A stretch of 64,000 nt of DNA from UBA4782 sp034429195 (GCA_034429195.1 DAOUGQ010000016.1:186001-250000), one strand, 5' to 3'; counted from the first letter of the stretch, positions 27,016 through 36,053 are shown. A program made the numbers and translations. The notes: generated from the letters alone by a model not told the origin.

Positions 27016-28359
27016 ATGATAAATCCACAACAGGCGTGGCAGGCAACTCTGGGACAACTGCAAATGGATATGTCAAAAGCAGCATATAACACCTGGGTAA
27101 AAGATACAGAATTTATTGCTTACAATGATTCGGTTTTTACGATCGGTGTTCGAAATGCTTATGCCCGCGATTGGCTTGAAAGCCGGCTTTCCGATACTGT
27201 TGTTCGTCTATTAACAGGATTGACAGGTGAGCCACAGGAAGTATCTTTTGTAGTCAGCCATTTTGATGAGAGTTCTATAGACACATCTGTTCAGGAGGAT
27301 GTGTCTATTTCCAGTGAAAAAGATTTCATTGATAACCCCAGTATAAATGCCCGGTACACGTTTCAATCTTTTGTTGTGGGTTCCAGTAACAGGCTTGCTC
27401 ATGCTGCATGTATGGCTGTTGCTGAAAATCCTGCGAAAGCTTATAACCCCCTCTTTTTATATGGTGGAGTTGGATTGGGAAAAACTCACCTGTTGCATGC
27501 CATAGGGAATTCTTTAACACAGCAGGGAATGGAAGTGGTGTACGCTTCATCTGAAGAATTTACTAATGATTTAATCAATTCCATTCGGACTCACAATACA
27601 ATGGAATTTCGTGAACGATATCGTAATGTTGATGCGTTAATGATCGATGATATTCAATTTATCGCTGGGAAAGAATCCACACAAGAAGAATTCTTCCATA
27701 CATTCAATGCATTGCACGGACAGGATAAACAGATCGTAATGACGTCAGATCGACCTCCTAAAGCCATGATCACATTGGAGGAAAGATTGTGTTCGAGATT
27801 TGAATGGGGGCTGATTGTAGATCTTCAACCGCCAGATCTTGAGACCCGCATTGCTATTCTAAGGTCCAAAGCTGAACGTGCAAATAAGGAGATCCCGGTA
27901 GATATTCTGGAATTGATTGCTCGGAAGATCCAGTCAAATATTCGTGAATTAGAAGGTGCATTAACGAGAGTGCTGGCATATGCAGAGCTAAGTGGATTAC
28001 CCATCAACCAGGCTTTGGTTAATTCAGCTCTGGCTGATCTATTGCCACAGCATACTCAGATCGAACCCGATCAGGTTGTTGATGCGGTTGCTTCTGCTTT
28101 TGGGGTAACGATCGCTCAGCTCAAAGGTCGCGACCGTTCACGAGAGGTTGCCCTCCCAAGACAAATTGCAATGTACCTGTTACGTGAAGAGGGGAATGCA
28201 TCTCTGCCGCAGATCGGTGCGGTTCTTGGAGGTAGAGATCATACTACCGTAATGTATGCCTGTGATAAAGTTGCTGACCTGATCGAGCGGGATGACCGAT
28301 TACGGAAACAGATATTTGCCATTCGCGAGAATATGGGTGGTCATCCACAATATGCATGA
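27016..28359 (+). CDS. dnaA: Chromosomal replication initiator DnaA
   Basis: A 447-aa AAA+ ATPase that opens the origin. Domain I (residues 1-80, WVKDTEFIAYND), a short domain II, and domain III with Walker A GGVGLGKTHLLHAIGN, Walker B ALMIDDIQFIAGKE, sensor 1 (VMTSDRPPKAM) and the arginine-finger region follow in order. Domain IV carries the DNA-binding helix-turn-helix signature GRDHTTVMYACDKV. The start is ATG at 27016 with GAGGAGG 6 nt upstream. Unusually for bacteria, dnaN, recF and gyrB are absent nearby; the next gene is a convergent HD-GYP gene. A bidirectional terminator follows. Confidence 0.98.
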   Translation: MINPQQAWQATLGQLQMDMSKAAYNTWVKDTEFIAYNDSVFTIGVRNAYARDWLESRLSDTVVRLLTGLTGEPQEVSFVVSHFDESSIDTSVQEDVSISSEKDFIDNPSINARYTFQSFVVGSSNRLAHAACMAVAENPAKAYNPLFLYGGVGLGKTHLLHAIGNSLTQQGMEVVYASSEEFTNDLINSIRTHNTMEFRERYRNVDALMIDDIQFIAGKESTQEEFFHTFNALHGQDKQIVMTSDRPPKAMITLEERLCSRFEWGLIVDLQPPDLETRIAILRSKAERANKEIPVDILELIARKIQSNIRELEGALTRVLAYAELSGLPINQALVNSALADLLPQHTQIEPDQVVDAVASAFGVTIAQLKGRDRSREVALPRQIAMYLLREEGNASLPQIGAVLGGRDHTTVMYACDKVADLIERDDRLRKQIFAIRENMGGHPQYA

Positions 28360-28390
28360 AGGTGTAGATAAACAGTAAAGTCATGATAAT

Positions 28391-28422
28391 AAAATAAAAC
28401 CCCGTTGAGGGGTTTTATTTTT
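28391..28422 (+). terminator. Bidirectional terminator between dnaA and the HD-GYP gene
   Basis: Stem AAAATAAAACCCC/GGGGTTTTATTTT (28391-28403 with 28409-28421), 5-nt loop. Runs of A before and T after suit both convergent transcripts. Confidence 0.9.
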
Positions 28423-28471
28423 AACGAAAAATTGTGGAGGCAATTTAACGGTATTGAAAAATTGTTTTGAT

Positions 28472-29197
28472 TTATAAGTCTTCTTTATTCATAAGCATTT
28501 CGGTAAACGTATTCACGATTGACTCATCAAAATGAGTACCGCTACAACGTTTTAACTCTGCAATAGCTTCATCTCTGGTCATTTCATGTTGATATGCCCG
28601 CCCTGCAGTCATCACTGTGAAAGCATCAACTACGCAAATGATGCGTGCACCCAGGGGGATGTCATCCCCTTTTTGCCCATTTGGATAACCTGAACCATCG
28701 AAATGTTCATGGTGTGAGAGGATAATGGGCAGAACAGGCTGAAATTTTTTTACTGGATGAAGAATCTTTACACCAAGCGCAGGGTGCTGCTGCATAATAC
28801 TCCATTCTGCAGGTGTAAGATCTGATGGTTTTGTTAGAATATTTTCCGGGATAAAAGCTTTTCCAACATCATGGAGCAAGCCGGCCATGGAGAGTGTTTC
28901 CTGGTCTGAATGATCCATGCCAATTTTGCGTCCCATTGCACGCGCCAGTGTGGCGGTACGGGAAATGTGGGTGCTATTCTTTGTCCCTAACGAATCTGCG
29001 TGTCGAGCCAAAGCAATAACAGTATTGATATAGCTTTCTTCCAATTTCGAAGGAACAAATACTGGACTATAAGAATAAGCCACTATTTCCGAAATCGTAA
29101 GCAGCGAATCTTGCCTGTGATCGAAGTCCATTGGTTGAATTGTCATGATGTGAGATCTTCTTCGACTATTTGGCAGAGGTAAAGGAATGGCGTTCAA
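28472..29197 (-). CDS. HD-GYP domain phosphohydrolase
   Basis: A 241-aa protein. After about 50 poorly conserved residues comes an HD-GYP domain: HISRTATLARAMGRKIG, AGLLHDVGKAFIPENIL (HD dyad), MQQHPALGVKIL, and HHEHFDGSGYPNG (HHExxDGxGYP). Ligand residues are intact, so cyclic-di-GMP or another cyclic dinucleotide is a plausible substrate. There is no membrane or receiver domain. A TTG at 29197 with AAGGAAA in front is taken as start; ATG at 29146 is an alternative. It is the last gene of the four-gene cassette, 31 bp after the NHLP-like small gene. Confidence 0.9.
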   Translation of the reverse strand: MNAIPLPLPNSRRRSHIMTIQPMDFDHRQDSLLTISEIVAYSYSPVFVPSKLEESYINTVIALARHADSLGTKNSTHISRTATLARAMGRKIGMDHSDQETLSMAGLLHDVGKAFIPENILTKPSDLTPAEWSIMQQHPALGVKILHPVKKFQPVLPIILSHHEHFDGSGYPNGQKGDDIPLGARIICVVDAFTVMTAGRAYQHEMTRDEAIAELKRCSGTHFDESIVNTFTEMLMNKEDL

Positions 29198-29228
29198 GGT
29201 GTTTCCTTAACTGCAAAAATAGTGATAT

Positions 29229-29477
29229 TTATAGGTAAGCTATTTGTGCTGCGAAGTCGGAAAGGGAATTAGCATGAATTGCGCTAAGCCGTTCGCGTTC
29301 ATCTGCTTTGAGGTGGAAAGATTCGCCACCGTATCCATTGGATAGAGCCTGAGCAGGATTGTTCAACAACATTTTGCAGAACTTCTTATTGACTACTGCA
29401 GCTGCGATAATTCGGCTATATTCATTAGCGCTAGTTTTTGAATAAGAATTTGTAAAAACCGCACTGAAACTACTCAT
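29229..29477 (-). CDS. Os1348/NHLP-like small protein (RiPP leader-type)
   Basis: 82 aa from ATG at 29477, preceded by a strong GGAGGATC; the frame upstream of this ATG overlaps DUF5317 and is not used. After a Ser/Asn-rich first 27 residues the sequence follows the nitrile-hydratase-leader-like clan: a helical IIAAAVVNKKFCKMLLNNP, the N-P-A-Q-A-L turn, then LKADERERLSAIHANSL. This matches the Os1348 pattern of a leader fold (LL.DP..AL....L...E...L). There is no obvious GG cleavage motif and only one cysteine. It could be a modified-peptide precursor, a degenerate leader or a stand-alone adaptor. Assignment rests on pattern, not on a profile search. Confidence 0.6.
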   Translation of the reverse strand: MSSFSAVFTNSYSKTSANEYSRIIAAAVVNKKFCKMLLNNPAQALSNGYGGESFHLKADERERLSAIHANSLSDFAAQIAYL

Positions 29478-29493
29478 AATGATCCTCCAATTT

Positions 29494-30075
29494 TTATAAG
29501 GCTGTGGTTTTAGGTGAAGGTTTTCCCAATGACCACAAGAAGAAAATAATACCAATGGCGAGAATTACATCTCCTATGCTGAATGCTGCCCGATATGGAA
29601 ACCAGGTTGGAAGGGAGAAATAATCTGAAAGCCACCACAACCGGGTTTGATCCAGCGTCATTACGATATCTTTGGAAATTCCAAATCGCTGTCCGATTTC
29701 CCAGGATCCAATTGGTGCGTCTGGAAAGATTTTCATCAACAATTCGGGTCGAATTGGCATTAAACCGCCATTCAGACAAATAACTAAAAGATTCAGGAGT
29801 AAACCCAGTCCAAATAGCCAGAAGCCAAATTGCTGACGATTAATCCAGCAGAAAATCAGAAGAATGATCAGGCTGCTTATGAGGATTAGGCGTGCCCAGG
29901 TATCCGAGATGTGGGAACCGGTGGTAGGGACAAAAAAGGCTAAAATTTGAGGAACAATTGCTAGAATAATAAGCCAATCAAATTTCAACCAAACCGGTTG
30001 TAACTTCCGTTTGCCTATCTTTGCCCTGATAAATCCAGCTAACAGCCCGATGATGACAGCAGCGAGCAGAATCAC
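29494..30075 (-). CDS. DUF5317 family membrane protein
   Basis: 193 aa with five or six predicted helices. Family hallmarks are the N-terminal LLAAVIIGLLAGFIR with basic loop, the central LLNLLVICLNGGLMPIRPELL (conserved NGG.MP), and the C-terminal AAFSIGDVILAIGIIFFLW. Function unknown in the family. The start is GTG at 30075, 18 nt after the stop of the upstream 52-aa peptide gene and without a clear ribosome site, suggesting coupling. The stop lies 16 bp before the ATG of the NHLP-like gene. It is the second gene of the cassette. Confidence 0.85.
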   Translation of the reverse strand: MILLAAVIIGLLAGFIRAKIGKRKLQPVWLKFDWLIILAIVPQILAFFVPTTGSHISDTWARLILISSLIILLIFCWINRQQFGFWLFGLGLLLNLLVICLNGGLMPIRPELLMKIFPDAPIGSWEIGQRFGISKDIVMTLDQTRLWWLSDYFSLPTWFPYRAAFSIGDVILAIGIIFFLWSLGKPSPKTTAL

Positions 30076-30093
30076 CGGCTTGTAAAGTTCGGA

Positions 30094-30252
30094 TTACCAG
30101 AGTGGTAAAACTGTAGTCGATAAGCTATTATTTCCACCAATACCACCAATTGCCAGAGGGGCACTTGCGCCAATAACAAATAAAGCAACAACAAGAATGA
30201 GAACAACTAAACGAATCTGATCCAGTGATAATTTGCTGAAGAATTTTTTCAT
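30094..30252 (-). CDS. 52-aa hydrophobic peptide, first gene of the cassette
   Basis: ATG at 30252 with a strong GGAGG (spacing 5) gives 52 residues: a short basic amphipathic start (MKKFFSKLSLDQIR), one hydrophobic helix (LVVLILVVALFVIGASA) and a tail rich in small residues (IGGIGGNNSLSTTVLPLW). This could be a single-pass membrane peptide or an exported peptide whose tail is released after an ASA-type cleavage site. No family recognised. Its position at the head of an operon with DUF5317 and an NHLP-like gene, and downstream of a SARP-type regulator, makes a signalling or modified peptide possible but unproven. Confidence 0.7.
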   Translation of the reverse strand: MKKFFSKLSLDQIRLVVLILVVALFVIGASAPLAIGGIGGNNSLSTTVLPLW

Positions 30253-30447
30253 GATTGCCTCCGGGTTAATTTCAAAATGTAATTTATATTATCGATCAAC
30301 TGGTATCAGATCAGGCATTAAAACGGTCTCAAATATACCAATAACCAATTTTGCTTTATCCAAAAAATAATAGTTTTCTTGCTAAAAAGGGAATTTTATA
30401 AGACATAAAGCAGTATTAATTTGTTGTCGCTGTGAATCGGTTGTTCA

Positions 30448-33400
30448 CTATTTGATTAGCGTTTGATAAAGAGCTTGTGTCTGTGATGATGGTGGAACTC
30501 CAATTTCATTCGCCAGGTATTGCACACATTTTTCGTATTGACGAGCCACCAGTGCGCTGTTACCCATCGCGGCATGAACCCGCATTGCTATCCGATGTGC
30601 AGCTTCTAGACTTCCATCCTCTGCCAGAATCCGTGTACATTCATCCAATGCGGATTGATATTGTCCTTGTTGAGCATAAAGTTCAGCAAGCTGAATTGCA
30701 GCATCATTATACAACTGTTGTAAATGCTCTCGTTCAGGGATCACCCAGGTTTCTTCCAGTTCGGGTAGATAAGCGCCTTTATATTGCTGAATGGCATTTT
30801 TCAGATGTTCGATCTTCATTTCAGGTGTGCTACCATTTTGTGCATCTTCAATTTCCTTTAAAAAATTTTCAACATCATAATCATAATCAAGATTGTAATT
30901 GAACTGATAATAATCATCATGCAGGATAATGGTTTCTTTCCCAGCAGCTTTACGAACGCGGTAAACCGTATTTTTAAACCTGAACCGTACGTCTTCGGAA
31001 GATGCATCTGGCCAGAAAACCAACCCAATTGTTTCTTTTGTCAATCCTTCTGGATGGGTCAAAAGCAGGAAGAAAAGATCGCGGGCATTTTGGGTTTGCC
31101 AGGCTGAGTTCCCGATTACTTTTCCATTGACTTTTACCTGCATTCTTCCTAAAGCGCGGATGTTATATTTCGCGGGCGCAAATGGTACCAATGTGCTTTT
31201 TTGCCGTAGTCTACGACGTAAAGAAGGCAATTGCTCTTCAAAGTCTGCAACTAGCTCTAACAATCTCTGTACAGATGCCTTTTGGGAGGTATTCTTCTTG
31301 AGAATTTCAAGCGCATCTGTAAACCGGCTGGATAACCAGATCAGCGGTGAAAGATTGGTGGTCAACATGAAATCTGTCAGTATTTTCTCTGCCTGGGCAT
31401 AATCACCGAGATACACATGCGCTACCATTAGCAGAAAGTGAGTGCAATCTATCTGAACTTTATGACCACCATCCTCAAAGACCTTCAAACATTCGTTCAA
31501 TAATGGTATCGATTGATGGCATTGTTTCTGTGTAATAAAAATTGCACCCCGCTCATATTGACATAATGCGGCTTCAAACGGGGCATTCCGCTCCCGGGCA
31601 GTTTGCTCAATTTCAGCCAGGTTGGAAAGAGCGGTATTGCTATCCTGGTTGAGCGACAATACTACTGCCTGCGCAATCTGCAAGTAGAGAAAAAGATATT
31701 GATCTTCAATACGCCTTGCAATATCCAATGCTTGTTGATAGACAAGCCCGGCTTCTTCTGGTGCATCCAAATCACGATAAATATCCCCGATACCGGCAAG
31801 TGCAAATGCTTCAAGCCGCTGATATCCGGTGATCCGTGCATGCTGTAAAGCTTTATCCAGGGTGGAGGCTGCAATTTCATAATCTCCCATCAAATGTTGC
31901 AGAACACCCAGGTTATTCAACAGATTTGCCTGCCACACAGAATTATGCGTTTCGCGCCAGTAAGATAAGGCCTCTTCGTAAAGCTTTTCAGCCTCTCGGT
32001 AATTGCCAAGGGTCTGGTGGATCACACCTGCTTCAAGACTGACAACTGCTTCATTCTTTTTATCTTTACATGACTTGGAAATCTCAATAGATTCCAGTAG
32101 CCAGGGTAAGGCTTCAGATGCTTTCCCTTGCTGGTAAAGGCTGACCCCAATAGAACGCATTGCATCTGCCTGTAAGTTTCGTAAAGAAAGGTCACCTTCG
32201 ACCAGAGTGATGATCTTTTTCGCATCTTCCATGGCAGAATTATGATCAGCCATCATGCGAAAAGCGGCAGATCGCCGAGTAAGGGTACGAGCCATTGCTT
32301 CGCGATCTTCAGGTAGTTTCATTGCAGCCAGAGCCTGGTTGAACAGTAAGATCCCTTGCTTCATATCCCCTTGCATAACAGCAATATTTCCCTGTAATGA
32401 AACAAGAGCGGGGTGACGAGAGATCAATTCAATCGGTAGTTCATCCAGCCATTCAGCCAGCGTGGAAAAACGTCCACCTACCGTTAAAGAGGGACCAGCG
32501 CTCTCGATCAATGTAACCAACTCATTTGTGCGATTTAACCGCCGGTAGATTGCATAAGCCTCTTCCCATTCACCTTTGCGTTCATTGAGTAGAGCCAGTT
32601 GCTGCCAGATTTTCTCGGCTTCTTGTGGTCTTTCGCGGATCATTGTTGCCTGAAGGAAGTCTCTAAATAGATGATGGTACCTGATCCAATTTCCTTCATC
32701 ACCAATGGGAAGTACAAACAGGTTATTACGCAGTGTCGAACTGATCAGGTTTTCCCAATCAATGTCTTGAACCCCCAATGCTAAACCAATGACATCCTGG
32801 CAGAGGGAGGCATCAAACTCTTCCAGTAAAGAGCTACGTAAGAGGAATTCCTGAACCGGCAAAGTGTTTTGAATGAGCACCTGTTGGAAATATTCATTTA
32901 AGCCAATTCCTGCAGTACGGCGTGAAAGACTGATCAAGTCTACTTCGCGATTGGGATTTTTGGCTGTTAACAGAACACCTGTGATCCAACCTTCTGTTTG
33001 AGATATAAGCTGAACCGCCTGATCATCATTCAATTCTGATTGGAATAGCTGTTTATAAAGATTCTTAATCTCGCTGAGATTGAACGCCAGCTCCTCAAAG
33101 CTTAAACCGCCTACCTGTGAACGGGCAACCATCAAAGGAAGATCAGGGAGAGAAAGCAAAGTTCGTGATGCAAAAATAACGTGACAATTCTCGTCCATAT
33201 CTTGAACGAATCGGCTGATAAAGTGATTAACCTGTTCACTTTGATCAACCAGATGATAGTCGTCTAGAACGATGACAAAATGTTCATTGATATGGTCATA
33301 AGCGTCATTCACAATAACCGACACGAGATAGTCAAGGTCGGGTTTTACTTGAGTGGTGCTTTTTAGTGCTTCAAAGGATGAATGTCCAAAAGTAGGAAAT

Positions 33401-33672
33401 CTTTGATGCAAAGAAGCAATTATGTAGGATATGAAACGGTAAGGATCCTGATCAAGAGTATCAATGGCATACCAACAAGCAGGGATCTCCAGACGATTCA
33501 CAAAATCTACCAATAGTGAAGTTTTTCCATAGCCAGCAGGCGCAGAGACCAGGATAAGCTTCTTGTCAATCAAGCCATCCAAAATTTCCAGCAACCGAGG
33601 ACGTGAAAGGAAATCTCCACGTACACGGGGAACGATAATACGCGTGCGGGTTATTGGGATATCCAGGTCCAT
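30448..33672 (-). CDS. MalT-like STAND ATPase with C-terminal SARP (winged helix + BTAD) domain
   Basis: A 1074-aa transcription activator-like protein. The N-terminal NTPase has Walker A SAPAGYGKTS (residues 43-52), Walker B FVIVLDDYHLVD and FASRT sensor, as in MalT/LuxR-type STAND proteins. The middle (about 350-800) is TPR repeats (for example YREAEKLYEEALSYW). From about 835, NIRALGRMQVKVNGKVIG begins an OmpR-like winged helix (HPEGLTKETIGLVFWPD...RFRFKNTVYRVRKAAG), and the last 140 residues form the BTAD domain (YLPELEETWVIPEREHL). It should respond to a ligand or partner and activate nearby promoters, the peptide cassette 195 bp downstream being the obvious candidate. Start ATG at 33672. 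Confidence 0.9.
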   Translation of the reverse strand: MDLDIPITRTRIIVPRVRGDFLSRPRLLEILDGLIDKKLILVSAPAGYGKTSLLVDFVNRLEIPACWYAIDTLDQDPYRFISYIIASLHQRFPTFGHSSFEALKSTTQVKPDLDYLVSVIVNDAYDHINEHFVIVLDDYHLVDQSEQVNHFISRFVQDMDENCHVIFASRTLLSLPDLPLMVARSQVGGLSFEELAFNLSEIKNLYKQLFQSELNDDQAVQLISQTEGWITGVLLTAKNPNREVDLISLSRRTAGIGLNEYFQQVLIQNTLPVQEFLLRSSLLEEFDASLCQDVIGLALGVQDIDWENLISSTLRNNLFVLPIGDEGNWIRYHHLFRDFLQATMIRERPQEAEKIWQQLALLNERKGEWEEAYAIYRRLNRTNELVTLIESAGPSLTVGGRFSTLAEWLDELPIELISRHPALVSLQGNIAVMQGDMKQGILLFNQALAAMKLPEDREAMARTLTRRSAAFRMMADHNSAMEDAKKIITLVEGDLSLRNLQADAMRSIGVSLYQQGKASEALPWLLESIEISKSCKDKKNEAVVSLEAGVIHQTLGNYREAEKLYEEALSYWRETHNSVWQANLLNNLGVLQHLMGDYEIAASTLDKALQHARITGYQRLEAFALAGIGDIYRDLDAPEEAGLVYQQALDIARRIEDQYLFLYLQIAQAVVLSLNQDSNTALSNLAEIEQTARERNAPFEAALCQYERGAIFITQKQCHQSIPLLNECLKVFEDGGHKVQIDCTHFLLMVAHVYLGDYAQAEKILTDFMLTTNLSPLIWLSSRFTDALEILKKNTSQKASVQRLLELVADFEEQLPSLRRRLRQKSTLVPFAPAKYNIRALGRMQVKVNGKVIGNSAWQTQNARDLFFLLLTHPEGLTKETIGLVFWPDASSEDVRFRFKNTVYRVRKAAGKETIILHDDYYQFNYNLDYDYDVENFLKEIEDAQNGSTPEMKIEHLKNAIQQYKGAYLPELEETWVIPEREHLQQLYNDAAIQLAELYAQQGQYQSALDECTRILAEDGSLEAAHRIAMRVHAAMGNSALVARQYEKCVQYLANEIGVPPSSQTQALYQTLIK

Positions 33673-33793
33673 AATGTCAAGCGTTAAGATACGAGAATGA
33701 AGGTGTAGTTCCTATCGTAATGTAGTGCTGTAGTGCCGTTTTATTCCATGTATTGAAGCAGAATAACAATGAAACATTTTTATTACATTCAAT

Positions 33794-33808
33794 AAAAGTA
33801 ATACTTTT
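33794..33808. promoter_or_regulatory. Perfect inverted repeat between divergent genes
   Basis: AAAAGTA-A-TACTTTT, 7-bp arms around one base, in the 267-bp region between the regulator gene and the WD40 gene. A possible operator; AT-rich context means chance is not excluded. Confidence 0.35.
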
Positions 33809-33939
33809 CCCCACAAATATGAAATGTAGGGGTTTCAAGTACAATTATTATAGTATAAACTTTTTTATGTTGTCAGGTATTATATATTTCATTCTTGATA
33901 TAATGTTTTCTGAAGTTTTTAATTAGGAATGTGTTATTA

Positions 33940-35976
33940 ATGAATGAATATTTAAGAGACAATGCCATTCATACTTTCAAGCAGGGTGATGTTAATTCTG
34001 CCCGGCAGATGTTTCTTGAGTGTATCCGGCAAGATCCTAGAGATATACAGGCATGGTTATGGCTGGTTGAGACAATTTCTGATAATAGCGATCGGATCGC
34101 TACTCTAAAACTATGTCAAAAATATAACCCTGATTATGAGCAGGTTCGGCAGGCAATATCCATTTTAAGTGGTCAGTTAAACCCAAAACAGCCGCCAGTC
34201 ACCTCACATGAAGCTGATTTTCCAAAAAAAGGAACAATTCCACCAGAAAGAACAGAAAAAGAGGTCCTTTCAGGTTGGAAAAAGTTGGCAGGGTCTGGTT
34301 CAGATCTATTTTCTGCATCTCAAGAAGATGAAAGAATACCAAAGAGTAAACTCGAAAAGCAACCTGCAATTCCAGCGAGGGGGTCTGGTGAAATACAAAC
34401 TGAACAATCAACAATCAGCAAACGTTCGATTTCATCTGAAAAAAATTCGTTTGCTACAGATGCTTTACGAGATGGCTTGCTAGTTGAAAAGGAAATGACC
34501 GTAAATGATTCCCTTGAGGAGAAAAGGGAAGCAATTCTTGAGAGAATTTCTCAGCTTTCCTCGATCAATTCCACTCCAAAGGATGAAACCGGGTTAATTG
34601 CACCTGAGAAAGAAAAACCCGCGAAAGGGCGAATACCATTTGTTGTAAGTATGACCCTGATCGCGATATTAATCTTGGTGCTCTTTGCATTCACCTTCTT
34701 TGATTGGTGGGTATTATCTGGAAAAGACCCTGATCAAATACTTGCATTATTTAATGGGGGAAAAACTGTCGCAAGTGAAGTGGTTCCAGATTCAACAAAA
34801 GAAACTCAGACGTCAGGCGTAGTAGTCTACCCTGCAACTTATACACCTCAACCTTTACCAACCCTTACATTTACTCCTGCACCAACCATTAATCCGTTCT
34901 TCGCAGGGATATATCAAAATGATGTGCCGCCGGAAAAGCTTCTCGATTTACCGAGTATTGCAACTGTAGCAACCGGTAAGGGAATGGTAGCTTTTCAGGG
35001 AAGTGATGGGCAGATTTTCATCCTTGACGCTACATCTGAAAAACTCGCTGATTTTACCCTCTCCAGTTCACAGCCCAGTCAGGCATTGGCTTTCAGCGAG
35101 GATGGCCAATATCTCGCCAATGCTGAAATAAAAGGTAAGATCACTGTCTGGACAACATTAACAAGACCCTGGGAAGAAGCAACTACATTATCACTGAATT
35201 CAACAGGTCAAGCTGTTCTGATTAAGCAATTAACTTTTTCGCCTGATAATTCAGGACTACTGGTTGGTTATTGTAATAGCTTTGAAAATGAATGTATCGA
35301 ATTACCCAGATTGGTCATGTTCGATATTCCAAGTGGAGCAGAACGCTTCAGTCTAATTGGCTATGACCATGGATTTTTTAGCAATAGTAGCGTTCTATTG
35401 GTATGGGGGCAGAATAAGACAGCCACAGAGATCCGTCTCCTTTCGCTTCAAAGTGGTACAACGATTGTTAGCCTGGCTTCATCTTTCCCCCCAGAGGGCG
35501 AAGGCTGGATAGTCGCCGCAACGTCTTTGGACTCTTCACGAGCAACAGCAATATCGACTAATGGATTATTGAGAGTTTGGGATACTACTACTGGCACAAT
35601 TATGGCAGAATGGACAAGCAGCGTGTTATCCCCAGACCAAATCCTTTTCAGTCCTGATTTAACACAAGTTGCCATCGCCAATGACCAGTCTATGGCTGAG
35701 GTATGGGATATAGTAACAGCAACAAAACTGGTTGATTTCAACCTGAAGGCTGATTATGGACAATTCTTCTGGACTTCTGACTGGAAGCTGCTCTGTATAC
35801 GGACTGTGAAACCATCCATGAGCATCTGGGATGTCATGACATTGCAGTCATTAACTGACATAACAGGACCGGAATCAAAGATCAAAGGGATATTGCTTCT
35901 CCCGAAAAATCATAAGATGCTTGTCATTACCGAAACGGGAAATATCTCGTTATGGAGAAGCGATTTTATTCGATAA
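33940..35976 (+). CDS. TPR / single-TM / WD40-like beta-propeller protein
   Basis: About 678 aa. The N-terminal 75 residues form a TPR-like helical pair (AIHTFKQGDVNSARQMFLECIRQDP). Residues 85-225 are a charged, Ser/Lys/Glu-rich linker. One membrane helix (VVSMTLIAILILVLFAFTFF) follows, then a Thr/Pro stalk (TPQPLPTLTFTPAPT). The last 360 residues are WD40-type repeats with LAFSEDGQYLANAEIKGKITVW and LLRVWDTTTGTIMAEW. The propeller is predicted extracytoplasmic, the TPR cytoplasmic. ATG at 33940 is chosen; a GTG at 33931 is in frame. Probably a scaffold or sensor; no catalytic motif. It is divergent from the SARP regulator. Confidence 0.8.
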   Translation: MNEYLRDNAIHTFKQGDVNSARQMFLECIRQDPRDIQAWLWLVETISDNSDRIATLKLCQKYNPDYEQVRQAISILSGQLNPKQPPVTSHEADFPKKGTIPPERTEKEVLSGWKKLAGSGSDLFSASQEDERIPKSKLEKQPAIPARGSGEIQTEQSTISKRSISSEKNSFATDALRDGLLVEKEMTVNDSLEEKREAILERISQLSSINSTPKDETGLIAPEKEKPAKGRIPFVVSMTLIAILILVLFAFTFFDWWVLSGKDPDQILALFNGGKTVASEVVPDSTKETQTSGVVVYPATYTPQPLPTLTFTPAPTINPFFAGIYQNDVPPEKLLDLPSIATVATGKGMVAFQGSDGQIFILDATSEKLADFTLSSSQPSQALAFSEDGQYLANAEIKGKITVWTTLTRPWEEATTLSLNSTGQAVLIKQLTFSPDNSGLLVGYCNSFENECIELPRLVMFDIPSGAERFSLIGYDHGFFSNSSVLLVWGQNKTATEIRLLSLQSGTTIVSLASSFPPEGEGWIVAATSLDSSRATAISTNGLLRVWDTTTGTIMAEWTSSVLSPDQILFSPDLTQVAIANDQSMAEVWDIVTATKLVDFNLKADYGQFFWTSDWKLLCIRTVKPSMSIWDVMTLQSLTDITGPESKIKGILLLPKNHKMLVITETGNISLWRSDFIR

Positions 35977-36025
35977 ACATCTGATTGCTTTTTGATCCTG
36001 GGATAAACCCAATAATCAATTAACC

Positions 36026-36053
36026 TTGAATTTTATATGATGCTCCTTATAAT
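36026..36053 (+). promoter_or_regulatory. Promoter of the duplicated-domain lipoprotein
   Basis: TTGAAT (36026-36031), 16-bp spacer, TATAAT (36048-36053), giving an untranslated leader of about 110 nt. Confidence 0.65.

Noticed and set aside
30262..30330. SARP-type direct repeats upstream of the 52-aa peptide gene
   Set aside because: TGAT-containing words recur (reverse strand around 30290-30318), but spacing is irregular (5 and 10 bp) and no good -10/-35 pair aligns, so an operator call is not supported.
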